This document shows, one piece after another, positions 1 to 5,780 of a stretch of DNA of 5,780 nucleotides. The DNA lies in assembly GCA_030450535.1 (NCBI GenBank), contig JAKDIK010000184.1, positions 1-5,780 of the forward strand, given 5' to 3'. Position 1 is the first letter of the stretch, and every line of letters starts with the position of its first letter. Position numbers and translations under genes: made by a program. The notes below the pieces were generated by a model. The model ran no database searches, was not told the DNA's origin, and saw nothing but the letters and a program-made list of their open reading frames with translations. This DNA comes from Propionibacteriaceae bacterium (GTDB lineage: Bacteria > Actinomycetota > Actinomycetes > Propionibacteriales > Propionibacteriaceae).

Positions 1-21
1 GGTGATGCCGTGGGGAGCGCT

Positions 22-783
22 TCAGCGGAGCAGGAGGAAGGCTGCCGAGAGGGCGGACGCGACGAGGGTCACGACCTCGAACTGCCGCTGGGTGACCCGC
101 TTGATCACCCACACCCCGATGAGACAACCCAGGAGCACCAGCGGAACGAGGAACAGGTCGAGCAGCAGGTGCGCCGGGCTGAACAACCCGAGACCGGCGG
201 CGAGCGGGACCTTGGCGAGGTTGATGAGGGCGAAGAACCACGCATTCGTGCCGATGAACCGGAGCTTGTCGATGCGTGCGGCGAGGAAGTACAGCGCCAT
301 CACCGGACCGGCGGCGTTGGCCGTCATGGTGGTGAAGCCCGCGGCGATGCCGGTCCCGATGGTGCGCGCGGGGTGGGGCGCGACATCGGATTCCGCCGAG
401 GACGCGGCGCGTGGACGCCGCTGCCACAACTGCAGGAGCACCATGGCCAGCAGTAGGGCCCCGATCGTGCGCCGCATCACGAGGTCGTCCACGAAGGACA
501 TGAACAGGGCTCCCAGCAGGAGTCCGGGGATGACGCTGGGCACGAGCCTGAGCAGCAGGCGCCACGACACCGTGCGGTACCGGCTGATGGCCACCATGTC
601 TCCGACGATGAGCAACAGCAGGATGGCGGCGGTCGATTCCCGTGCGGGCATCACGAGCGCGAAAACAGCGACGGAGATCGCGGCAACGCCGCCGAACGAG
701 GTCTTGGAAAACCCGATCACCACGGCTGCGACGGCCATCGCCACGAGCATCGGCCAGCCGTAGGCCAGAATCTCCGCGATCAC
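22..783 (-). CDS. TauE/SafE family sulfite/anion exporter-like membrane protein
   Basis: Predicted inner-membrane permease of 253 residues, close to the usual ~250 of the TauE/SafE (DUF81) family. The family exports sulfite, sulfoacetate or related organic anions; the substrate here cannot be read from sequence. Visible signs: about eight hydrophobic segments (roughly residues 9-27, 33-46, 52-65, 76-97, 104-120, 142-168, 178-199, 206-227, with a last one at 237-252). The family's internal repeat is marked by GFSKTSFGG (24-32) in the first half and GFTTMTANAAGP (149-160) in the second. A polar loop (121-140) separates the halves. I chose the GTG at 783-781 because it starts just before the first membrane segment and leaves a 66-bp divergent gap. 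An in-frame ATG at 822-820 would add 13 basic residues and is possible. The Shine-Dalgarno sequence for the GTG is poor and close (GGTGGAG two bases away). The gene is complete and divergent from the GH30 gene; a functional link between them is not evident. Confidence 0.85.
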   Translation of the reverse strand: MIAEILAYGWPMLVAMAVAAVVIGFSKTSFGGVAAISVAVFALVMPARESTAAILLLLIVGDMVAISRYRTVSWRLLLRLVPSVIPGLLLGALFMSFVDDLVMRRTIGALLLAMVLLQLWQRRPRAASSAESDVAPHPARTIGTGIAAGFTTMTANAAGPVMALYFLAARIDKLRFIGTNAWFFALINLAKVPLAAGLGLFSPAHLLLDLFLVPLVLLGCLIGVWVIKRVTQRQFEVVTLVASALSAAFLLLR

Positions 784-849
784 CGCTCCACCGTAGGCTG
801 GACGCAGACGACGCGCGGGCATTCGCCCACGGCGAGGGAGAAGGGCGCA
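784..849. promoter_or_regulatory. Divergent intergenic gap between exporter and GH30 genes
   Basis: These 66 bp separate two divergent starts, so promoters for one or both genes should lie here or overlap the coding ends. I see no convincing -35/-10 pair on either strand. A small hairpin, GGGC-ATTC-GCCC, sits at 817-828. The plus-strand purine-rich stretch at 834-845 (GAGGGAGAAGGG) is the ribosome binding region of the GH30 gene. If the exporter instead starts at the ATG at 822, the gap shrinks to 27 bp and the promoters would overlap coding sequence. Confidence 0.4.
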
Positions 850-2250
850 ATGATGAGCCAGGAATCCGGGAGTGATCAGGGACGTCGGGTCCGGTGGGTG
901 ACGACCACGCAGAACGACGCCTGGGTGGAGCAGGAGCCGGTGGCGTTCGGGCCTATGACCGGGATGCCGAACGTCTTCCTCGATCCTGACCAGCCCCAGC
1001 AGCGCATCGACGGCATCGGCGGCTGCTTCAACGAGCTGGGATGGGACGCCCTCGCGCTGCTGGGTGCGCCGGACCGCCAGGCGATCCTCGACGACTTCTT
1101 CGGCCCCGGTGTCGGGCTCAACCTCAGCCTGTGTCGGATGCCGGTGGGAGCGAACGACTTCTCCCGTGACTGGTACTCCTACGACGAGGTTGACGACGAC
1201 TTCGATCTCGAACACTTCAGCATCGACCATGATCGCGAGACGCTGATCCCGTTCATCGAGGCGGCTCGGGAGCGCCAGCCAAAGCTCCGGCTGTGGGCGT
1301 CACCCTGGAGTCCGCCGGTGTGGATGAAGCGCAACGGCCACTACGCCTGCGCTCTGCCCAGCCCTTTCATGGCGGCCGACAACGGGCTGCGTCCCGACCA
1401 GGTGGCCCTCGAGGGCACCGACAACTTCAAGATCGAGGACGCCTACCTCGACGCCTATGCACGCTACTTCGGCAAGTTCATCGACGCCTACGCCGCCGAG
1501 GGCATCGACATCGAGATGGTCATGCCGCAGAACGAGTTCAACTCCCCGCAGGTGTTCCCGAGCTGCACGTGGACCCCGCAGGGCCTGGCGGCCTTCGTGG
1601 CGAAGCTGGGACCCGAGATGGACGCCCGCGGCGTCCGGGTCTTCTTGGGCACCCAGGAGCGTCCGCACGACGAGCAGGTGGAGCACGTCCTGGCCGATCC
1701 GGAGGCGGGCCGCTACATCAAGGGCGCCGGTTTCCAGTGGGCGGGCAAGGGGTCGATCGGGGCGATCCACCACGCCCACCCCGACCTGGAGCTTTACCAG
1801 ACCGAGCAGGAGTGCGGTGACGGCCGCAATGACTGGCGCTTCTGCCGCTACGCGTGGACGCTGATGCGGCACTTCTTCGGCCACGGCGTCACGTCGTACG
1901 CCTACTGGAACCTGGCGCTGCTCGAGGGTGGCGTCAGCCGGTGGGGTTGGGCGCAGAACTCGCTCGTGGTGGTCGATCCGGACGCCCGCACCTACCGGTT
2001 CACCCATGAGTACCACCTGCTGAAGCACCTGTCGCACTTCCTGCAGCCGGACGCGGTGCGGATCGCCACGTTCAGCTGGACCGGGCACGAGAACCAGTTG
2101 GCGTTCCGCAACCCGGACGGCTCGCTGGTCGTGGTCATTCACAACGACATGGCCGAACCCATGACGCTCTCGTTCTTCCTGAATGGGGAGTTCCTCACGC
2201 CGACGCTGCCCGCGGACTCGTTCTCGACGTTCGTGATCGATCCCGCGTGA
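850..2250 (+). CDS. GH30-family glycoside hydrolase (glucosylceramidase/beta-glucosidase-like)
   Basis: A 466-residue retaining glycoside hydrolase of the GH30 type: a (beta/alpha)8 barrel with a C-terminal beta region. It probably cleaves beta-linked glucosides or related sugars; substrate and subfamily cannot be fixed by eye. Landmarks in order: GIGGCFNELGW (55-65) near the N-terminus; LWASPWSPPVWMK (148-160), a GH30 hallmark; MPQNEF (225-230) with E229 as likely acid/base; YQTEQECGDG (316-325) with E319 as likely nucleophile; and a C-terminal beta segment LVVVIHNDMAEP (426-437) ending in DSFSTFVIDPA. There is no signal peptide or membrane anchor, so the enzyme is probably cytoplasmic and acts on imported oligosaccharides or glycosides. 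Two ATGs in tandem (850, 853) could start translation. AAGGG at 841-845 is 4 nt from the first and 7 nt from the second; the upstream GAGGGAG (834-840) suits the first. The oxidoreductase gene follows after 37 nt on the same strand, so co-transcription is likely. Confidence 0.92.
   Translation: MMSQESGSDQGRRVRWVTTTQNDAWVEQEPVAFGPMTGMPNVFLDPDQPQQRIDGIGGCFNELGWDALALLGAPDRQAILDDFFGPGVGLNLSLCRMPVGANDFSRDWYSYDEVDDDFDLEHFSIDHDRETLIPFIEAARERQPKLRLWASPWSPPVWMKRNGHYACALPSPFMAADNGLRPDQVALEGTDNFKIEDAYLDAYARYFGKFIDAYAAEGIDIEMVMPQNEFNSPQVFPSCTWTPQGLAAFVAKLGPEMDARGVRVFLGTQERPHDEQVEHVLADPEAGRYIKGAGFQWAGKGSIGAIHHAHPDLELYQTEQECGDGRNDWRFCRYAWTLMRHFFGHGVTSYAYWNLALLEGGVSRWGWAQNSLVVVDPDARTYRFTHEYHLLKHLSHFLQPDAVRIATFSWTGHENQLAFRNPDGSLVVVIHNDMAEPMTLSFFLNGEFLTPTLPADSFSTFVIDPA
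2126..2154 (+). repeat. Copy 1 of short imperfect direct repeat (inside GH30 gene)
   Basis: This copy lies in the GH30 C-terminal beta region, encoding VVVIHNDMA. It shares TGGTCGTGGTC (2126-2136) and CACAACGACATGGCC (2140-2154) exactly with the copy at 3246-3271. The two blocks are separated here by one extra codon, ATT. Confidence 0.7.
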
Positions 2251-2273
2251 TGCTCCTGGGTGGTTCGGCGGAC

Positions 2274-2279
2274 AGGGGG
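2274..2279 (+). promoter_or_regulatory. Ribosome binding site of the oxidoreductase gene
   Basis: AGGGGG lies 8 nt before the ATG at 2288, which fixes that start. No terminator or promoter is evident in the 37-nt gap after the GH30 gene, consistent with read-through from it. Confidence 0.55.
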
Positions 2280-2287
2280 TCGCACGC

Positions 2288-3236
2288 ATGAAGGCCATTG
2301 GCTTGAACGCCTACGGGGGGCCAGACGTCCTCCACCTGCTTGATCTGCCCGAGCCCCACGCTGGCCCGGGCGAGGTGCGCTTGGCCGTCCGCGCCGCAGC
2401 GGTCAACCCGGTCGATGCGATGCTGCGCACCGGCCTGCTCGCCGCGCGTTTCCCGGACGCCCGTCCTCCGTTCGTGCCGGGCATGGAGGTGGGAGGTGTC
2501 GTCGACGAGGTGGGGCCTCAGGTCGAGGCGAGCGCGGTGCCTGCACTGGGCGAGGACGCGGTCGCGTTCGTCAACTTTGAGGGCTCCTCTGGGGTATGCC
2601 GACTTCGTGGTCGTGCCTGCGGCGTCGGTGACCCGGGCGCCCCGGGGCCTTTCGCTGCCCGAAGCGTCGTCGTTCCTCATGAATGCGCTCACAGCGCGGC
2701 ATGCGCTCGACACGCTCGGTCTGGCGTCGGGATCCACGCTGTGGGTCACGGGGGCGGCGGGCGCTCTCGGTGGCTACCTGACCCAGCTGGGGGCCCGCGA
2801 TGGTCTGCGGGTCATCGCGCTGGCGTCGGCGTCGGACGAGGAAACCGTCCGCGGCTTCGGGGCGTCCGACTTCGTTCCCCGCGGTCCGGACGCCGTCGCA
2901 CACGTTCGTGCGCTGGTGCCCCAAGGTGTCGACGCGGTGGCGGATGCCGCGGGGTTGGGAGATGAGGTGCTGCCAGCGATCCGCGACGGCGGCCAGTTGG
3001 TCGCGTTCCGGGTGTTCACCGGACAGACCGAGCGGGACATCATGGTCCATGCCCGGAGCGTCCGCGAGCGCGCCGAGGACCACGACGCCATCGTCGCGTT
3101 GCGCGAGCTGGCCGAGACCGACCAATTGGCGATCCGGGTGTCGGAGGTGATGCCGGCCCTGGACGCCGTCGAGGCGCACCGCCGGCTGGACGCGGGTGGG
3201 CTCCGGGGGAGGATCATCTTGTCGTTCCCCGTCTGA
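2288..3236 (+). pseudogene. Quinone oxidoreductase-like MDR dehydrogenase, frameshifted
   Basis: An NADP(H)-dependent zinc-independent oxidoreductase of the medium-chain dehydrogenase (QOR) type, read in two frames. The first part (2288-2593, 102 residues) carries the GroES-like start: MKAIGLNAYGGPDVL, then GPGEVRLAVRAAAVNPVDAMLRTG worth of conserved pattern at about residues 27-49, and FVPGMEVGGVVDEVG (62-76). The second part, in the next frame from 2595, begins YADFVVVPAASV and holds the Rossmann motif VTGAAGALGGYLTQLG (about 2745-2792), the central SEVMPALDAVEAHRRLDAGG region and a normal C-terminus ending at TGA 3234-3236. Dropping one G from the GGGG at 2591-2594 restores 315 residues, a normal family length. 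Adding two bases would give GGYADF, which fits the usual family pattern slightly better. Neither part shows other stops or decay, so the break is recent or a sequencing error. No zinc ligand cluster is seen. Substrate is unknown. Confidence 0.85.
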
Positions 3237-3245
3237 GCTGGGACG

Positions 3246-3271
3246 TGGTCGTGGTCCACAACGACATGGCC
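3246..3271 (+). repeat. Copy 2 of short direct repeat, possible GH30 C-terminal remnant
   Basis: The same 11-base and 15-base blocks as at 2126-2154, here adjoining with no ATT codon between them. Read in the frame of GTG 3245 it gives VVVVHNDMAHPQ, very like LVVVIHNDMAEP of the GH30 enzyme and in the same codon register. Similarity fades after about 3275. The simplest reading is a leftover C-terminal fragment of a second GH30-type gene, or of a duplicated tail, immediately after the oxidoreductase stop. It has no start, length or catalytic part of its own, so it is not a working gene. Confidence 0.5.
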
Positions 3272-3302
3272 CACCCACAGCACGGTGCGCTTCGGGTAGG
3301 CG

Positions 3303-3325
3303 CCGTCGATGGCCACGGAGTTTTT
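3303..3325 (+). terminator. Weak terminator candidate after the oxidoreductase gene
   Basis: CCGT (3303-3306) can pair with ACGG (3315-3318) around an 8-nt loop, followed by AG and TTTTT (3321-3325). The 4-bp stem is short for a working intrinsic terminator, but this is the only T-run in the gap and it lies 67 nt after the stop. The T-run supports plus-strand termination only. Confidence 0.22.
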
Positions 3326-3371
3326 CGCGTCGTTGCGTCGCCGTTGCGGGTGAGTTGTTACGCGGTCCAGG

Positions 3372-4670
3372 TCACGGTTGTGTCGTTTCGTGGGTGGCCG
3401 GATTCCGGCGCGGGGCATCGACGGGGTTGCGCGCGAAGAGCAGCGTGATGAGCGCGCCGAGCAGGGCGAGAACGCCGTAGCCGACCGCGATCTCGACGGT
3501 GCCAACGACATGCGAGAGCTGGCCGGCAACAAGATTCGGCACCATGGCGCCGCTGTAGCAGATCAGGAAGATCGCCGACATGACCGGTGCTCGGTCGGCG
3601 GGTTCGGTGCCGTGGAGCAGGGCCCTCATGCTGGAGCTGACCGCGATGCCCTGGCCCGCGCTGGCGACAGCGGTCGCCAGCACGAGTGCGGGAGCGTTGG
3701 CGGTGATGAGCCCGGTGAGGATGCCGGCGACGCCGACCACAAAGACGCTCATCCCGAGCCGCTGCGCGGCGGCGGGGGAGAACCGGCCGCCGAGCGGCGC
3801 GCCGACCACGCTGGGCGCCATGTAGGCCGCGAACAGGAGGGCCACGACGAGCGCGTTGTCGGTGCCCAGCTGGTCGCGCGCGATGGTCGGCACGAACGAC
3901 TGGTAGAAGCCCCCCATCGCCCACGTGGACGCGAACGCGGCCGTGGCGACGGGCAGGAGGCGCCGGGCATGAGGCGGAACGAAGATCCGCGGCCGCAGCG
4001 ATGCCCAGGCCCCAGGGGCGGGGCGTCCGGTCTCGGGGGCGCTGAGCAGCAGCACGACGCACACGGTCAGCAGCGCGATCATGACCGCGTACACGATGAC
4101 GCGGGCGTTCGCCACGTACTGCACGAGGGCGCCGGCGGCGAGCGAGCCGGCGGTGAGGCCCACCATGGATGCCTGCGAGCTCACCACGGACGCCAGCCAC
4201 GCCGGACGTGTCGGGGCCGCATCCACGATGTACGTGGTCAGCGCGCTGGACGCCAAACCGGCACCCACGCCCATCAGCAACCGGCCCGCGACCAGCGGGA
4301 CGACTCCGTCCACTCCGATGAGGACGGCTGCTCCCGCCGCGACGATCAGCAGGGTCGCGAGAGCAGCGGGCCGGCGTCCGATGTGGTTGGCGATGCGCCC
4401 CAGGCACAGCAACGCGACGATGGTCCCGAGGAAGTAGGCGACGACACTCACCGAGATATCGGCGGTCGTCACGCCGTTCTCGGCGCGGTAGACGTTGTAG
4501 ACCGGAACGGGCGAGGCCGATGCGGCGAAGACCGTCACGAGGGAGATCGAGGCGGCAACGAACGCGCGCGGGCGACCGGCTGCGGTGACGGCTGCCGTGG
4601 GCGCGGACGCCTGGTCGGGCCCGGTTGTGCCGTTGCTCACGTCCTTCGGGGGCGTGCCGGCTTCACTCAT
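3372..4670 (-). CDS. MFS transporter, 12 transmembrane segments
   Basis: A 432-residue major facilitator superfamily permease in the cytoplasmic membrane, most like drug/metabolite:H+ antiporter-type members; substrate not determinable. It has a polar 33-residue N-terminal tail, then hydrophobic segments at about 36-54, 72-90, 104-122, 124-145, 160-185, 190-210, 240-262, 272-293, 305-323, 327-346, 363-385 and 393-413. The loop between segments 2 and 3, LGRIANHIGRRPA (90-102), is MFS motif A, with a less usual N (residue 95) where the family commonly has D. The cytoplasmic centre loop (211-239) splits the two six-helix halves. The start at ATG 4670-4668 is backed by AGGAG at 4679-4675, 4 nt upstream. 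That start overlaps the stop of an 8-codon upstream ORF as ATGA. The XRE-type regulator lies upstream on the same strand and is the obvious candidate controller, by context only. The gene runs convergently toward the oxidoreductase. Confidence 0.9.
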   Translation of the reverse strand: MSEAGTPPKDVSNGTTGPDQASAPTAAVTAAGRPRAFVAASISLVTVFAASASPVPVYNVYRAENGVTTADISVSVVAYFLGTIVALLCLGRIANHIGRRPAALATLLIVAAGAAVLIGVDGVVPLVAGRLLMGVGAGLASSALTTYIVDAAPTRPAWLASVVSSQASMVGLTAGSLAAGALVQYVANARVIVYAVMIALLTVCVVLLLSAPETGRPAPGAWASLRPRIFVPPHARRLLPVATAAFASTWAMGGFYQSFVPTIARDQLGTDNALVVALLFAAYMAPSVVGAPLGGRFSPAAAQRLGMSVFVVGVAGILTGLITANAPALVLATAVASAGQGIAVSSSMRALLHGTEPADRAPVMSAIFLICYSGAMVPNLVAGQLSHVVGTVEIAVGYGVLALLGALITLLFARNPVDAPRRNPATHETTQP

Positions 4671-4693
4671 GCCGCTCCTGTTCGGGTGTTCAT
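4667..4693 (-). CDS. Eight-codon upstream ORF overlapping the MFS start
   Basis: ATG at 4693-4691 begins a peptide MNTRTGAA that ends at TGA 4669-4667, overlapping the MFS ATG (4670-4668) as ATGA. It has its own good ribosome binding sequence, AAGGGAG (4703-4697), 3 nt upstream. The MFS gene's AGGAG (4679-4675) lies inside this small ORF. The layout would couple translation of the transporter to the small ORF. The peptide holds no run of one amino acid as in classic attenuators; one CGA (Arg) codon is present. It could be chance, since 27 bases is short, but the combination of ribosome site and exact stop-start overlap makes it worth recording. Confidence 0.4.
   Translation of the reverse strand: MNTRTGAA
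4675..4679 (-). promoter_or_regulatory. Ribosome binding site of the MFS gene
   Basis: AGGAG on the minus strand, 4 nt before the ATG at 4670. It supports this start over the in-frame sites inside the gene and lies within the upstream ORF. Confidence 0.6.
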
Positions 4694-4734
4694 GTGCTCC
4701 CTTCCATGCTCGACGGGGATGACGGCCGGGGCAA

Positions 4735-4749
4735 GGTACGGGTTGTACC
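4735..4749. promoter_or_regulatory. Inverted repeat GGTAC-N5-GTACC upstream of the MFS gene
   Basis: A perfect 5-bp inverted repeat with a 5-bp spacer, centred at 4742, about 70 bp before the MFS start and about 50 bp before the upstream ORF. Outer arms CAAGG (4732-4736) and CCTTG (4751-4755) also match each other if three bases (CCC, 4748-4750) bulge out. Position and symmetry suit an operator for a dimeric regulator. Which protein binds it, if any, is unknown, and no clear -35/-10 pair is seen next to it. Confidence 0.35.
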
Positions 4750-4811
4750 CCCTTGCGTCGTGCCCGGCGGTCCCGGAGGCACGCACACCCAGTTCGTCCA
4801 CGAGTTCACCG

Positions 4812-4823
4812 GAGCCATGGCTC
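4812..4823. promoter_or_regulatory. 12-bp perfect palindrome GAGCCATGGCTC
   Basis: A gapless palindrome in the gap between regulator and MFS gene, centred about 75 bp from the GGTAC/GTACC repeat. It may be a second protein binding site. Palindromes of this length can arise by chance in GC-rich DNA, so support is slight. Confidence 0.2.
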
Positions 4824-4902
4824 TCTGTACGTGCGACGGAGCCCTCGGCGTCGGCCTGTCCCGTGCGTCGCGAGGAGGACGCCTGGGCAACTGATCGCCC
4901 GC

Positions 4903-4930
4903 GGCAGTGCCCCGCGAGATCGGCACCGCC
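4903..4930 (-). terminator. Stem-loop after the regulator gene, probable U-less terminator
   Basis: On the minus strand GGCGGTGCC (4930-4922) pairs with GGCACTGCC (4911-4903) around a 10-nt loop, giving a 9-bp stem with one G-U pair. It begins 9 nt after the regulator's stop codon. On the plus strand the same pair is an A-C mismatch, so the structure is whole only in regulator-direction RNA. There is no U-tract after it; U-less hairpins are commonly proposed as terminators in actinobacteria. Confidence 0.45.
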
Positions 4931-4939
4931 CTGGCGTCG

Positions 4940-5780
4940 TCAGAGATCAGATCGGGCAGTCGACGCCTCAGCGAGCTGCGCGAGCCGGCCGAGACGCGCG
5001 GCACTGGCGGAGCCGGGCTCGGCGGTGTACACGAACACGCGCATCGTCGCTCCCCTGACCGGCTGCAAAGCCTGGAAGTCGAGCGCCAGCTCTCCCACGA
5101 CCGGATGGTGGATCACGCGTGTGCCGACCTCGACGCTGCGGACGTCGTGGGTCGACCACGCCGCATCGAACTCGGGGCTCCGCTCGCGCAGCCTCACCAC
5201 CAGGGAGGCCAGCTCCCGGTTGCGCGGCTCGCGGGCGGCGGAGGCCCTCAGGTAGTGGACGCTTTGGCGGGCCCACACGTCCCAGTCGACGTAGAAGTCG
5301 CGGGCGCGCGGGTCGAGGAACAGGAAGCTGACCGAGTTGGGTTGGTCTCCGTGCTCGAAGTGAAAGGGATAGAAGGCGCGCCCGACCAAGTTGGTGGCGA
5401 TGATGTCACTGCACACGTTCTGGACGTGCACCGGTGTCGCGCCGAGCGCATCCAGCATCCGGCGCAGCGGCGCCTCGATGGTGCGGGCGGTGCCCGAGTC
5501 GCTCGTGACCGGGTCGCCGCCCACAGGAATGAGGCTCCTCACGTACGTCTGTTCCTGGGCAGTGAGGGCCAGTGCGTCGGCCAGTCCGTTCAGGACGGCG
5601 GCGGAGATGCCGGGCACCTTCCCCCGTTCCAGCTTGGTGTAGTAGGTCTCGCTGATCCGGGCCAGCTCGGCTACCTCCTCGCGGCGCAGCCCCGGGACGC
5701 GTCGGCCCTCGGTCACGAATGGAGCCCCGGTCGGCGGCGTGGCGGCGCGTTTCGCGCGCAGGAACTCGCCCAGCTCGTGT
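4940..5780 (-). CDS. XRE-type HTH regulator with MmyB-like ligand-binding region (5' end missing)
   Basis: A DNA-binding regulator cut by the right edge of the window. From the first whole codon (5779-5777) it reads HELGEFLRAKRAA and runs 279 codons to TGA 4942-4940. A GTG at 5716 is in frame but is not the start: HELGEFLRAKR just upstream matches the usual first helix of this family, whose start should lie only a few codons outside the window. The helix-turn-helix spans about visible residues 3-80, with VPGLRREEVAELA (28-40) and ISETYYTKLERGK (42-54) as recognition region. A short linker follows, then a C-terminal part (about 100-265) with AFYPFHFE, FLDPRARDFYVDW and the VGTRVIHHPVVGELALDFQAL pattern typical of MmyB-like ligand-binding domains. 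Such proteins often regulate a nearby oxidoreductase or transporter in actinobacteria; here the MFS gene follows 269 bp downstream on the same strand. The ligand is unknown. Confidence 0.88.
   Translation of the reverse strand, partial: HELGEFLRAKRAATPPTGAPFVTEGRRVPGLRREEVAELARISETYYTKLERGKVPGISAAVLNGLADALALTAQEQTYVRSLIPVGGDPVTSDSGTARTIEAPLRRMLDALGATPVHVQNVCSDIIATNLVGRAFYPFHFEHGDQPNSVSFLFLDPRARDFYVDWDVWARQSVHYLRASAAREPRNRELASLVVRLRERSPEFDAAWSTHDVRSVEVGTRVIHHPVVGELALDFQALQPVRGATMRVFVYTAEPGSASAARLGRLAQLAEASTARSDL

Larger units (their letters stand above)
3237..3371. other. Convergent intergenic gap with GH30-tail echo
   Basis: This 135-bp stretch lies between the stop of the oxidoreductase (plus) and the stop of the MFS gene (minus). 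Its left part (3245-3275) repeats codons of the GH30 C-terminus and is described as a separate repeat. The rest holds a T-run at 3321-3325 and a short GCGTCG-rich stretch (3327-3342). No complete gene fits here: the open frames crossing it are continuations of reading frames over the neighbouring genes. Confidence 0.5.

Noticed and set aside
784..1230. Extended N-terminus for the exporter reaching into the GH30 gene
   Set aside because: The extra residues are not membrane-like, overlap the GH30 coding sequence, and exceed the family's normal length.
1300..2298. Minus-strand open frame of 332 codons across the GH30 gene
   Set aside because: Antisense shadow of a gene with clear catalytic motifs; its protein is biased and carries no recognisable domain.
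3237..3371. Transposase remnant or insertion-sequence end in the convergent gap
   Set aside because: No terminal inverted repeats or target duplications are visible, and the only recognisable coding similarity is to the GH30 tail.
4735..4780. A sigma-70-type promoter using TACAAC (minus strand) as -10
   Set aside because: The hexamer 17 bp upstream is CCGCCG, which is no -35 element, so the match is not supported.
4625..5004. Small open frames on both strands in the regulator-MFS gap
   Set aside because: They lack convincing ribosome sites, overlap the flanking genes, and show no recognisable protein pattern.
3378..5255. Long plus-strand open frame of 625 codons opposite the MFS and regulator genes
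   Set aside because: It lies antisense to two well-supported genes, its translation is low-complexity and rich in R, G, D and H, and it matches no family pattern. Such frames are common opposite GC-rich genes.

Overview
The window is GC-rich throughout, with strong G/C preference at third codon positions. Together with the gene families present, this points to an actinobacterial chromosome. That is inference from composition and families; no taxonomic marker is present. I see no tRNA, rRNA, CRISPR array, insertion sequence or phage gene. It looks like an ordinary accessory metabolism and transport region rather than a defence or mobile system.

Layout, left to right. (1) Positions 22-783, minus strand: a small TauE/SafE-type membrane exporter. 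(2) Positions 850-2250, plus strand, divergent from it: a GH30-family glycoside hydrolase with both catalytic glutamates visible and no signal peptide, so probably cytoplasmic. (3) Positions 2288-3236, plus strand, 37 nt further on: a zinc-independent quinone-oxidoreductase-like MDR enzyme. Its reading frame breaks at a GGGG run (2591-2594), so it is either a recent pseudogene or contains a sequencing indel. (4) Positions 3237-3371: a convergent gap holding a short stretch that closely repeats part of the GH30 C-terminal coding sequence, and a weak terminator candidate. (5) Positions 3372-4670, minus strand: a 12-TM MFS transporter. It is preceded by an 8-codon upstream ORF whose stop overlaps the transporter start (ATGA), and further upstream by two short palindromes. 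(6) Positions 4940-5780, minus strand: an XRE-type helix-turn-helix regulator with a C-terminal MmyB-like ligand-binding region, cut by the window's right edge. A stem-loop just past its stop may be its terminator.

The GH30 enzyme and the oxidoreductase may form one transcription unit. The regulator and the MFS transporter share a strand and order; the regulator may control the transporter through the 269-bp gap between them, but no operator is proven. The points most worth a second look are the GH30-tail echo flanking the oxidoreductase, the frameshift, and the translationally coupled leader ORF before the MFS gene.
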